DNA from: Hydrocarboniphaga effusa AP103
GTDB taxonomy: Bacteria > Pseudomonadota > Gammaproteobacteria > Nevskiales > Nevskiaceae
DNA: 64,000 nt
NCBI RefSeq assembly: GCF_000271305.1
Contig: NZ_AKGD01000002.1
Location: forward strand, 930,001 to 994,000
Direction of reading: 5' to 3'
The notes under the pieces were generated by a model that made no database searches, was not told the DNA's origin, and was given only the letters and a program-made list of their open reading frames with translations. The position numbers were made by a program, and so were the translations under genes. The first letter of the stretch is position 1; every line of letters begins with the position of its first letter. This document shows, in pieces, positions 1 through 7,476 of the stretch.

Positions 1-247
1 CCGGCGGCGGGGTGAACTGCGAGCCGGCCTTCCAGTTGGCGCCGAGCGCGTCGTAGGAGCGGCGCTTTTCGGGATCGGACAGCACCTCGTTGGCTTCGTT
101 GATCTGCTTGAAGCGCTCTTCCGCACCCTTGGCCTTGTTGCGGTCGGGGTGGAATTCACGCGCCAGCTTGCGATACGCCTTCTTGATCTCGTCGGCCGTA
201 GCGGTCCGCGAGACGCCGAGTATCTGGTAGTAGTCCTTGTAGTCCAT
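1..247 (-). CDS. CbpA/DnaJ-type J-domain co-chaperone (partial, N-terminus only)
   Basis: J-domain proteins deliver substrates to DnaK (Hsp70) and stimulate its ATPase in the cytoplasm. The visible 82 residues form a complete J domain starting at the ATG at 245-247, with the basic helix (KKAYRKLAR) and the diagnostic HPD tripeptide at residues 33-35, then YDALG and the sequence [12 protein letters not shown]. That short linker directly after the J domain, in place of a long Gly/Phe region, resembles CbpA-type proteins (J domain, then two C-terminal beta domains) more than classical DnaJ. The gene runs off the left edge, so the substrate-binding part is not seen. It is transcribed away from the alg-like genes. 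Confidence 0.9.
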   Translation of the reverse strand, partial: MDYKDYYQILGVSRTATADEIKKAYRKLAREFHPDRNKAKGAEERFKQINEANEVLSDPEKRRSYDALGANWKAGSQFTPPP

Positions 248-493
248 GACGCATTATCGAGCATGTGACCGGTCGCCGGGGCGGTGGCGAGGTCTGGAAA
301 TGGGCCAACGAAAAAGGCGCCTCAAGCGCCCGTCACTGACCCAGAATGTGGCTCGCGGCTGTGCTTTCAAGGGTCCGGCCCGGCGGGCAGATGGCCGATC
401 CGCCGGGCCGATCAGGTTTCTGTGCATGTTTGCCCCACTGCCGCCTGCCTCGCCTCGCCCACTAGGGTTCGCCATCGAGGGGCGGGAAAGCGC

Positions 494-2023
494 ATGGGGG
501 ATAGCCAGGCAGTGCAGGTGGGAGGGGCCGTCGTCACGGCCTTCAAGAGCCCATCCGGCAAGCGAGCCGAACCCCGCGTCAGCTTGCCGCTCGCCGTCGA
601 GGTCTCGGGCCAGACGCTGCCCGCGCAGGACTGGTCGCTCGGCGGCCTGTCGCTGAACCAGCCGCTGCCTGCGCTCACGCGCGGCGACGTGGTGACGCTG
701 AACCTGCGCTTCGGCGCCGGCGATGCGCAGATCACGCTCAACGGCATCGAGGCGCAGGTGGTGCGGGCCGCGCCCGACGTGGCGCCGGCCTTCGAATTCC
801 TCACGCTCAAGCCTGCCCACCGTCGGCTGCTCGACCGCATCGTGTCCGAGTATCTGTCGGGTCAGCTCGTCAGCTTCGAAGAGCTGCTTGCGAGCGCTCC
901 GCGCTACAACACCGTGGTGCGACGCGCGCCGCGCTCGGTGCGCGTGGTGCTGGCCTGCGTCGGCCTGCTGCTCGCGCTCGCGGCGCTCGGCTTCATCGCG
1001 TATCGGGCGCTGTTCACGGCGCGCTCGGACTATGCGGCGGTCAGCGTTCCGTTCGTCAACGTCAGCGCTCCGATCGCCGGCACCGTGGTGCTCGAAGCGC
1101 CGCCGCCGAACCAGATCTACGAGGCCGGCGCGCCGCTGTTCCAGATTCGCCCGCTGGTCGGGCAGAGCGAGGCCGATCGCCTGCAGATCGAGCGCACCGG
1201 TCTGCTCGCGCGGCGCACCTTGCTGCAGCGCCAGCTGCAGGAATCCGGGCAGATGGTGTCGGCGCTGCGCTCGGTGTATCGCACGCAGCGCGTCGCGGCG
1301 GACCGGCGCAGCCAAAGTCTCGAAGCCGAGCTCGAACTCAAGTCGGCGATGCTCTCGCGCATGGCCGCGCTCGCCGAGCAGGGCGATATCTCCAAGCTCG
1401 AACTGCAGAAGCAGCAGTCCGACGTGTCGATGCTGCAACGCCAGCTCGCCGACGCGTCCAGCGAGCGCAACAACCTCGATACGCAGATCCGGCTGTCGTC
1501 CGCAGGTCTGCTCAGCACGAGCCTCAACGATCTGTCGCAAACACCGGGTCGCCTGCGCGAAGAGCTGCTCGGCATCGAGCAGAACCTCGCCGCGATCGAC
1601 GCGTCGCTCGCGAGCCTGCAGCTGCGCCAGACTTTCACCAGTCCGTGCTACTGCATGCTGCAGAGCCTGCAGCTGCGCGATGGTGCGATGGTGCAGCCCG
1701 CGCAGACGGTGCTGCAGCTGCGCAAGGTCGGAGAGCGCACGATGGTGCGTGCGCTCGTGAGCACGCATGCGGCGCGCCGGCTCAGGAACGGCTCGACCGC
1801 CGATGTCGAGCTCAGCGACGGCCGCGTCATCGAAGGCGGCAAGGTCGATCGCGTGAGTTACCGCGCCACGCCCGAGGACTGGGCCGCGCTGCCGATCGGC
1901 CGCGAAACCCTGCTCGGCATGGCGGCCGTCGACATCACGCTGCCGACGCTGCTGCCCGACAGCGCCGACGGCATGCTCGCCGATGTGCGCTTCCACATGC
2001 CGTTTTCGCTGCGCTGGCGCTGA
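494..2023 (+). CDS. alg44: Alg44-like PilZ/HlyD-type polysaccharide co-polymerase
   Basis: Probable c-di-GMP receptor and periplasm-spanning partner of the Alg8-like synthase encoded next. From the chosen ATG at 494 (preceded by the purine-rich GGCGGGAAAG) the protein has 509 residues. An N-terminal PilZ domain carries RxxxR (R24-R28) and DxSxxG (D46, S48, G51), the c-di-GMP-binding motifs, at nearly the same positions as in Pseudomonas Alg44. One membrane helix follows at about 150-171, then a periplasmic part with a membrane-fusion-protein-like beta region, a long coiled coil (about 225-345) and a second beta region. Pseudomonas Alg44 is about 390 residues; the extra length is mainly the coiled coil. 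The reading frame is open further upstream, but that part has no family features. The family is clear; which polymer is made is not. Confidence 0.82.
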   Translation: MGDSQAVQVGGAVVTAFKSPSGKRAEPRVSLPLAVEVSGQTLPAQDWSLGGLSLNQPLPALTRGDVVTLNLRFGAGDAQITLNGIEAQVVRAAPDVAPAFEFLTLKPAHRRLLDRIVSEYLSGQLVSFEELLASAPRYNTVVRRAPRSVRVVLACVGLLLALAALGFIAYRALFTARSDYAAVSVPFVNVSAPIAGTVVLEAPPPNQIYEAGAPLFQIRPLVGQSEADRLQIERTGLLARRTLLQRQLQESGQMVSALRSVYRTQRVAADRRSQSLEAELELKSAMLSRMAALAEQGDISKLELQKQQSDVSMLQRQLADASSERNNLDTQIRLSSAGLLSTSLNDLSQTPGRLREELLGIEQNLAAIDASLASLQLRQTFTSPCYCMLQSLQLRDGAMVQPAQTVLQLRKVGERTMVRALVSTHAARRLRNGSTADVELSDGRVIEGGKVDRVSYRATPEDWAALPIGRETLLGMAAVDITLPTLLPDSADGMLADVRFHMPFSLRWR

Positions 2024-2030
2024 GGACACT

Positions 2031-2159
2031 CTGATCAAGCGACTGCGCTCCGCATCTCGCCCGAGGGCGGTGCCCGGAATCCTCACGTACATCTGCGTAC
2101 GCTGCGGTTCCTGCGCTCCGTCCTCGGGCGACCTGCGTGCGCTCGCGACGCTTGATCAG
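2031..2159. repeat. 129-bp imperfect palindrome (REP/BIME-like) between alg44 and alg8
   Basis: The ends are an 11-base perfect inverted repeat (CTGATCAAGCG at 2031-2041 and its complement at 2149-2159). A second 10-base pair of arms, TCGCCCGAGG, lies at 2057-2066 and 2122-2131. The centre is GTAC-ATCTGC-GTAC at 2087-2100. All three nested pairs share the same axis near 2094-2095, so the whole intergenic region could fold as one long imperfect hairpin. Such an element inside an operon could attenuate, terminate or stabilise the transcript between the two genes. Confidence 0.75.
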
Positions 2160-2176
2160 GGTTTCCCCAGTCATCC

Positions 2177-3697
2177 ATGAGCGCGGACAGCGCCGCCGCG
2201 CGCACGCCGAGTTCACTCTCCGGATTCACCGCGGGCTCGACGTTCACACAAAGCCTGCCCGGCACACTGGTCTATCTGGCGCCGCTGATCGCGCTGCTGC
2301 TGCCGATCGCCTCGCACTGGTTCTCGCAGCACGGCGCGATGCTGCTCGGGCTCGGCCTGATCGGCATCTGGCGCTACAGCTGGGCCAGCGCGCATTACCT
2401 GCGTGCGTGGATCTATCGCGCGTATCGCTTTCCGATGATTCGCGCGGCCACCGACCCGCAGCGCGATCGCTTCGATCACGTCGCGGTGCTGATCACGAGC
2501 TTTCGCATCGATGCCGAAGTCAACGCGGCCGTCTATGCGGCGCTGTTCCGCGAGCTGCTCGACTACGGCGCGCGCGCCACCGTGGTCGCCTGCGTGACCG
2601 ATCCGGCCGACGCGCAGCTGTTGCAGGCAGTGGGCCGCGCCTGCGGCTGCGACGGGCGCATGGACGTGATGGTGATGGCGCAGGCGGGGCTCGGCAAGCG
2701 CCATGCGATGGGCCGCGCGCTGCGCCATCTGGCCTCGCGATCCTTGCCGTCGAACGCAGCCGTCGTGCTCATGGACGGCGACACGCTGCTGCGCGCGGGC
2801 ACGCTCGAGCGCTGCCTGCCGGTGCTGCAGCGCAATCCGCAGGTCGGCGCGATCACCACCGACAACCTGCCGCTCGTGCGCGGCACCGCGATCAGCCGCG
2901 AGTGGTACCGCCTGCGCATGGCGCAGCGTCACCTGCTCATGTGTTCGATCTCGCTGTCGAATCGCCTGCTGGTGCTCACCGGGCGTTTCTCGGTGTTTCG
3001 CGCATCGGTCGCCTGCCAGCCGGGCTTCGCCTCGCAGATCGCCGAAGACGAGGTCAAGCACTGGCGCTTCGGCAGCATCCAGATGCTGTCGGGCGACGAC
3101 AAATCGAGCTGGTACTGGGTGCTCTCGCGCGGCTGGAAAATGCTCTACGTGCCCGACGTGACGGTGTATTGCCTCGAAGAATTGCCGTCGAAATCGTTCT
3201 TCGCAGGCACCACCTCGCTCATGAAGCGCTGGTTCGGCAACATGGTGCGCAACAGCGGCCGCGCGCTCGATCTGGGCGCCAAGCGCACCGGCGTGTTTCC
3301 GTGGTTCGCGTTGCTCGATCAGCGTCTGTCGCTGTGGACCGCGCTGGTCGGGCCGACGCTGTGCCTGGCGCTCACGGCGCTGCAAGGTCCGCAGGTGCTC
3401 GTGCTGTACCTGATCTGGGTGATCTTCGTGCGCAGCGTGCAGGCGCTGCTGATCGGCCTGTTCGCCGGGCGCTTCAACGTCTGGTTCCCGCTGCTGCTGT
3501 ACTACGGGCAGATGGTCGGTTCGGCGGTGAAGATCTGGGCGACGTTCCACCCGAACGTGCAGAAGTGGACGCGCCAGAGCATCTCCGGCGCCGATGCCAC
3601 GCCGCGCGCGAGTTCGACGCTGCTCATGTGGCTCACGCTGCTGGTGTTCGTGGCGGGCGTGATCGTGATCGGCGGCGTGCTCGACCGTGCGCTTTGA
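2177..3697 (+). CDS. alg8: Alg8-like family 2 glycosyltransferase (polysaccharide synthase)
   Basis: Inner-membrane processive glycosyltransferase of the Alg8 type, which polymerises GDP-mannuronate in alginate makers. The 506-residue protein has N-terminal membrane helices (about 28-70), a cytoplasmic GT-A domain, and several C-terminal helices (about 375-505). Catalytic features visible are the metal-binding D-x-D (D200-G-D202), the general-base region EDE (290-292), and KRWFGN at 350-355, the Q/R-x-x-R-W-type motif in the form typical of Alg8 (RRWYGN in Pseudomonas). The ATG at 2177 is the first start downstream of the palindromic repeat. The downstream gene begins a few bases from, or overlapping, its stop. 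No algD or alg export genes are in the window, so the sugar donor is not established. Confidence 0.83.
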   Translation: MSADSAAARTPSSLSGFTAGSTFTQSLPGTLVYLAPLIALLLPIASHWFSQHGAMLLGLGLIGIWRYSWASAHYLRAWIYRAYRFPMIRAATDPQRDRFDHVAVLITSFRIDAEVNAAVYAALFRELLDYGARATVVACVTDPADAQLLQAVGRACGCDGRMDVMVMAQAGLGKRHAMGRALRHLASRSLPSNAAVVLMDGDTLLRAGTLERCLPVLQRNPQVGAITTDNLPLVRGTAISREWYRLRMAQRHLLMCSISLSNRLLVLTGRFSVFRASVACQPGFASQIAEDEVKHWRFGSIQMLSGDDKSSWYWVLSRGWKMLYVPDVTVYCLEELPSKSFFAGTTSLMKRWFGNMVRNSGRALDLGAKRTGVFPWFALLDQRLSLWTALVGPTLCLALTALQGPQVLVLYLIWVIFVRSVQALLIGLFAGRFNVWFPLLLYYGQMVGSAVKIWATFHPNVQKWTRQSISGADATPRASSTLLMWLTLLVFVAGVIVIGGVLDRAL

Positions 3698-3719
3698 GAA
3701 GATTCGTGCCGGGCTGCGG

Positions 3720-4520
3720 ATGAGTGACAAGGCACTTCGCGGTGTCGCGATCGCGCTGTTGTCGTTTCACGCCGCGTCTCAAGCTTGCGATGGTGCGCCG
3801 AGCGCGGCGCTACAAATGGGCGCTTCGAGGAACGGCACCGAACTCGCCGGGCTCTGGCGCGCTGCAGGTTTCGAGCGGCTCTGGGGCGTGGCCGAGAATC
3901 TCTCGCTCGTCGCGGGCGAGCCGCCCGTCTTGCGGCTGCGCTATCCGGCCGGCTCATACGCACCCTCGGCAACGGACGCACCGCGCGGCGGCGCCGGCTT
4001 TCTCGCGCCATTGCTGAAATCACAGGCTGCAAGCACCACGCGCGCCTGCCTGCATTACGAAATTCGCGTGCCCGAAGGTTTTCGCTACGCCAAGGGCGGC
4101 AAGCTGCCCGGGCTCTACGGCGGCGACGCGCCGAGCGGCGGCCAGTCCGCAGGCGAAGGCGGCTTTTCGATGCGCCTGATGTGGCGTGCGCAAGGCGCGC
4201 TCGAAGCCTACGCCTACGTCGCCGGCCTCAAGCCGGGCAGCAGTATCGGCCGCGGTTCGGCGAGCCTCGCGACAGGCCGCTGGACCGCGATCGATCTGGA
4301 GATCTCGCTCAACGATCCGCAGCAGGCGAACGGTTCGCTGAGGCTCAGCGTCGACGGCCGGCTCGCGATCGAGCGCCAGGATTTGCGCTACCGCGACAGC
4401 GCCGCGATCGGCATCGACGGGCTCATGTTCAGCAGCTTCTTCGGCGGCGACGATCCGGGCTGGGCTTCGCCGGTCGATCAGGCCATCGAATTCCGCGATT
4501 TCGTACTCTACCGACAGTAG
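3720..4520 (+). CDS. PL14-like polysaccharide (alginate) lyase, exported
   Basis: Likely periplasmic or secreted lyase of the polysaccharide lyase 14 fold, cutting uronate-containing polymers by beta-elimination. From the ATG at 3720 it has 266 residues and a signal-peptide-like start (MSDKALRGVAIALLSFHAAS) ending before a Cys; lipidation is possible but the lipobox is poor. The family-like core is KGGKLPGLYGG, then GGFSMRLMW and Y-A-Y-V, and near the C-terminus FFGGDDPGWASP, the jelly-roll strand signature seen in PL14-type lyases and lyase-like proteins. A GTG at 3687 inside the end of alg8 is in frame but would place charged residues before the signal sequence. Third gene of the alg44-alg8 unit, probably trimming or releasing polymer. 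Confidence 0.72.
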   Translation: MSDKALRGVAIALLSFHAASQACDGAPSAALQMGASRNGTELAGLWRAAGFERLWGVAENLSLVAGEPPVLRLRYPAGSYAPSATDAPRGGAGFLAPLLKSQAASTTRACLHYEIRVPEGFRYAKGGKLPGLYGGDAPSGGQSAGEGGFSMRLMWRAQGALEAYAYVAGLKPGSSIGRGSASLATGRWTAIDLEISLNDPQQANGSLRLSVDGRLAIERQDLRYRDSAAIGIDGLMFSSFFGGDDPGWASPVDQAIEFRDFVLYRQ

Positions 4521-4549
4521 CCGGTCGCGGCCCTATACTGCGGCCGCAT

Positions 4550-5899
4550 ATGAGCTCTCCAATCCAAGACTGGCATCCCCGCAGCTGGACCGCGCGTCCG
4601 GCCGTGCAGCAGCCCACTTATCCGAACCGCGCCGCGCTCGACGATGCGCTCGCGCGCCTGTCGAAGCTGCCTCCGCTGGTGACGTCGTGGGAGGTCGAGT
4701 CGCTGCGCGAGCAACTCGCCGAGGCCGAAGCGGGCAAGCGCTTCGTGCTGCAAGGCGGCGATTGCGCCGAATCGTTCGCCGATTGCGCGCCCGACACCAT
4801 CACCAACCGGCTGAAGGTGTTGCTGCAGATGTCGCTCGTGCTCGTGCATGGCCTGCAAGGGCCGGTCACGCGCATCGGCCGCTTCGCGGGCCAGTACGCC
4901 AAGCCGCGCTCGGCCGACACCGAGACCAGGAACGGCGTGACGCTGCCCGCGTACCGTGGCGACATCGTCAACGCGCCGGACTTCACCGAAGCCGCGCGCG
5001 TGCCCGATCCCGAGCGCTTGCTGCAGGCGCATGCGCTGTCGGCGATGACGATGAACTTCACGCGCGGGCTCATCGACGGCGGCTTCGCCGACCTGCATCA
5101 CCCGGAATACTGGGACCTGGCCTGGGTCAAGCATTCGCTGCTTGCGGCCGATTACCAGAAGCGCGTCGACGCCATCGGCGATTCGCTGCGCTTCATGGAA
5201 ACGCTCGCGGGCGGTGCGATACACGAATTCAGCCGCGTCGATTTCTTCACGAGCCACGAAGCGCTGCTGCTCGACTACGAAGCCGCGCATACGCGCACGG
5301 TTCCGCGCAAGAGCGGCTGGTACAACCTCTCCACGCATTTTCCGTGGATCGGCATGCGCACGGCCGCGCTCGACGGCGCGCACGTCGAGTATTGCCGCGG
5401 CATCCGCAACCCGGTCGGCGTGAAGATCGGGCCGAGCATCGACATCGACTGGCTGCTCGGCCTGTGCCGCGCGCTCAATCCGGACAACGAGGCCGGCAAG
5501 CTCGTGCTGATCCATCGCATGGGCGCGGCCAAGATCACCGAGCATCTGCCGCGCCTGATCGAGGCCGTGCGCGGCGCCGGGCACAAGGCACTGTGGCTCT
5601 GCGACCCCATGCACGGCAACACGCAATCGACTTCCACGGGCATCAAGACGCGCAAGTTCGACGACATCCTCGCCGAAGTGAACCTGGCCTTCGATCTGCA
5701 TCGAACGAACGGCTCACGGCTCGGCGGCGTGCATCTGGAGCTGACCGGCGAAGATGTCACCGAATGCCTCGGCGGCGCGCGCGACCTGACCGAGAAGGAT
5801 CTCGAGCGCGCGTATCGCTCGACCGTCGATCCGCGCCTGAACTACGAGCAGGCGCTCGAACTCGCGCTCGAAATCGTCTCACGCCAGCGCCGCGCCTGA
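4550..5899 (+). CDS. 3-deoxy-7-phosphoheptulonate synthase, class II (copy 1)
   Basis: Condenses phosphoenolpyruvate with erythrose 4-phosphate, the first step of the shikimate pathway. The 449-residue protein is full length for the class II (AroA-II, plant/actinobacterial type) family. It shows WHPRSW near the N-terminus, the metal-ligand region [10 protein letters not shown] (C72), [29 protein letters not shown] (H355), HLELTGEDVTEC (E397) and VDPRLN (D427), which together supply the metal ligands and PEP site. It starts only 29 bases after the lyase gene, so there is no room for the kind of attenuator that precedes the second copy at 28.1-29.4 kb. A shikimate-pathway enzyme is certain; its feedback sensitivity cannot be read from the sequence. 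Confidence 0.95.
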   Translation: MSSPIQDWHPRSWTARPAVQQPTYPNRAALDDALARLSKLPPLVTSWEVESLREQLAEAEAGKRFVLQGGDCAESFADCAPDTITNRLKVLLQMSLVLVHGLQGPVTRIGRFAGQYAKPRSADTETRNGVTLPAYRGDIVNAPDFTEAARVPDPERLLQAHALSAMTMNFTRGLIDGGFADLHHPEYWDLAWVKHSLLAADYQKRVDAIGDSLRFMETLAGGAIHEFSRVDFFTSHEALLLDYEAAHTRTVPRKSGWYNLSTHFPWIGMRTAALDGAHVEYCRGIRNPVGVKIGPSIDIDWLLGLCRALNPDNEAGKLVLIHRMGAAKITEHLPRLIEAVRGAGHKALWLCDPMHGNTQSTSTGIKTRKFDDILAEVNLAFDLHRTNGSRLGGVHLELTGEDVTECLGGARDLTEKDLERAYRSTVDPRLNYEQALELALEIVSRQRRA

Positions 5900-5906
5900 G
5901 GGCGAC

Positions 5907-6314
5907 ATGAGCTCCTTCGTCGATCATCTGCTCGGACTGCTCGCGGACTTCGCTCCGGTGCGGGCCAAGCGCATGTTCGGCGGGCATGGCCTTTTCATCG
6001 ATGAGCTGATGATCGCGATCGTCATCGACGACGTGCTGTATCTGAAAGTCGACGACGACAATCGCGAGCGCTTCGTCGAGCGCGGACTTGCGCCGTTCGA
6101 ATACGAGGCGCGCGGCAGGCGGGTTTCGCTGTCGTACTACCGCGCGCCCGAGGAGCTGTTCGACGAAGCCGAGATCGCGATCGAATGGGCGCGCTCGGCG
6201 TTCGAAGCCGCGCTGCGCTCGCGCGCCGCGCCCAAGCCGCGCGCGGCCCGCAAGGTCGCAGCCAAGAAAATCGCGCCCCGCAAAGTGGCGAAGCAGCCGA
6301 CGAAGAAGCGCTGA
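5907..6314 (+). CDS. TfoX/Sxy N-terminal-domain protein with basic tail
   Basis: 135 residues. The first ~95 match the TfoX N-terminal domain fold (KRMFGGHGLF, then DDVLYLKVDD and the YEARGRRVSLSYYRAPEELFDE region). The last ~35 residues are rich in Lys, Arg and Ala (AARKVAAKKIAPRKVAKQ), a disordered basic tail of the kind that binds nucleic acid. Full Sxy proteins that activate competence genes with CRP have a second, C-terminal TfoX domain, which is missing here, so a role in competence is not implied. It follows the DAHP synthase by 7 bases and is probably cotranscribed. Function unknown. Confidence 0.8.
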   Translation: MSSFVDHLLGLLADFAPVRAKRMFGGHGLFIDELMIAIVIDDVLYLKVDDDNRERFVERGLAPFEYEARGRRVSLSYYRAPEELFDEAEIAIEWARSAFEAALRSRAAPKPRAARKVAAKKIAPRKVAKQPTKKR

Positions 6315-6328
6315 TCTCTTTATTGCCG

Positions 6329-6409
6329 TCATTCCCGCGAAGGCGGGAATCCGGTCGGCAGTCCGAGAAAAAGTACTCGATTCCCGCGATTCCCGCCTTC
6401 GCGGGAATG
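6329..6409. repeat. Dispersed proteobacterial palindromic repeat (CATTCCCGCGAAGGCGGGAAT type)
   Basis: Two inverted copies of a small palindrome, ATTCCCGCGAAGGCGGGAAT at 6331-6350 and its complement at 6389-6408, enclose about 38 bases. Each copy can form a hairpin, and the two can pair with one another. This is the widespread repeat that in chance translation gives IPAFAGM/FPRRRES-like peptides. It lies between converging genes and may serve as a bidirectional terminator. Confidence 0.85.
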
Positions 6410-6431
6410 AGATGCAGTGTTTGCCGTGGGG

Positions 6432-7451
6432 CTAGACCAGCTCGCGCGCCGCGAGCTCGTTCTTCAGATACGCGTAATAGATCGGCGCCGCGATGAGCCC
6501 GACCAGGCCGAAGGCCGCTTCCATCACGAGCATCGCGATCAGCAGTTCCCAGGCGCGCGCCTGGATGCGCGAGCCGATGATGCGCGCGTTGAGGAAGTAT
6601 TCGAGCTTGTGGATCACCATGAGGTAGACCAGCGAACTCGCGGCGATGACCACCGAGTGCGACAGGCTCACGATCACGATCACCGTGTTCGAGATCAGGT
6701 TGCCGAGCACCGGCAGCAGGCCGGCGACGAAGGTCACCAGCAGCATGGTCTTGATCAGCGGCAGTTCGACGCCTACCAGTGGCAGCGCCACGCCGAGATA
6801 CAGGCCGGTGAAGAAGGTGTTGATCGTCGCGATGCGGAATTGCGCGAACACCACGCGGCGGAACGAGGTCGACAGGCGCTCGGCGCGTTCGCCGAGTGCG
6901 GCCGCGAGCGGGCGATGCACGATGTTGCTCTTGGCCTCGCGCAGTGACAGCAGGCCGCCGATGACCATGCCGATGAGGATGTGCACGATCGCGCGCACCA
7001 CGTTTTGGCCGAGCCCCTGCAGCGCACCGGCGTTCTTGCGCAGCCAGCCCGAGACCGCGTTGCCGAGCTCGTCCGCAGTGTCCGGGACGTAGGGCAGCGC
7101 CCACTCGGGCAGGCGGCCGCGCGAATCGTCGAGAATCTGCGCGAGCCATTTGAGCAGGCTCGACAGGTTGCCGGCCTCGCTGCGAAAGAACGCGAGCAGA
7201 CCGAAGATCAGGCCCGTGAGCGCCGTGACCACGAGCACCGCGATCAGCGCGATGACGATCACCTTGGCGAGCTCGGCCTCGCTGGGCCGCGAGCGGATGA
7301 ACGGCGCCAGGCCGCGCACCAGTTCGTAGACGAGCAGGCCGCCGAGCAGCGCGGGCAGCAGATGCAGCTTGAGCACGCAGACCAGCGCGAGTCCGGTGAG
7401 GATCCAGGTGGCGATCTCGATGCGGCTGACACTGTGCGGATGCGGGCTCAT
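6432..7451 (-). CDS. AI-2E family transporter (PerM-like permease)
   Basis: 339-residue inner-membrane protein with about eight hydrophobic segments, a large hydrophilic region between about residues 95 and 185, and the family's conserved C-terminal core (FAGLLPVLGNLISN, then SLVYLMVIHKLEYFLNARIIG and LVGLIAAPIYYAYLK). Members export diverse small molecules or act as Na+/H+ antiporters; the autoinducer-2 label comes from one member and says little about substrate. The ATG at 7451 lies 25 bases past the stop of the upstream gene on the same strand (7477-9246), so the two are probably cotranscribed. Confidence 0.88.
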   Translation of the reverse strand: MSPHPHSVSRIEIATWILTGLALVCVLKLHLLPALLGGLLVYELVRGLAPFIRSRPSEAELAKVIVIALIAVLVVTALTGLIFGLLAFFRSEAGNLSSLLKWLAQILDDSRGRLPEWALPYVPDTADELGNAVSGWLRKNAGALQGLGQNVVRAIVHILIGMVIGGLLSLREAKSNIVHRPLAAALGERAERLSTSFRRVVFAQFRIATINTFFTGLYLGVALPLVGVELPLIKTMLLVTFVAGLLPVLGNLISNTVIVIVSLSHSVVIAASSLVYLMVIHKLEYFLNARIIGSRIQARAWELLIAMLVMEAAFGLVGLIAAPIYYAYLKNELAARELV

Positions 7452-7476
7452 GGCGGCTCGAATAGTCGTTATCGGT

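Noticed and set aside
254..2092. Very long minus-strand open frame (612 codons) opposite alg44
   Set aside because: High GC content leaves long antisense frames open; its composition (Arg, Gln, His-rich) lacks any domain, whereas the plus strand carries PilZ and adaptor features.
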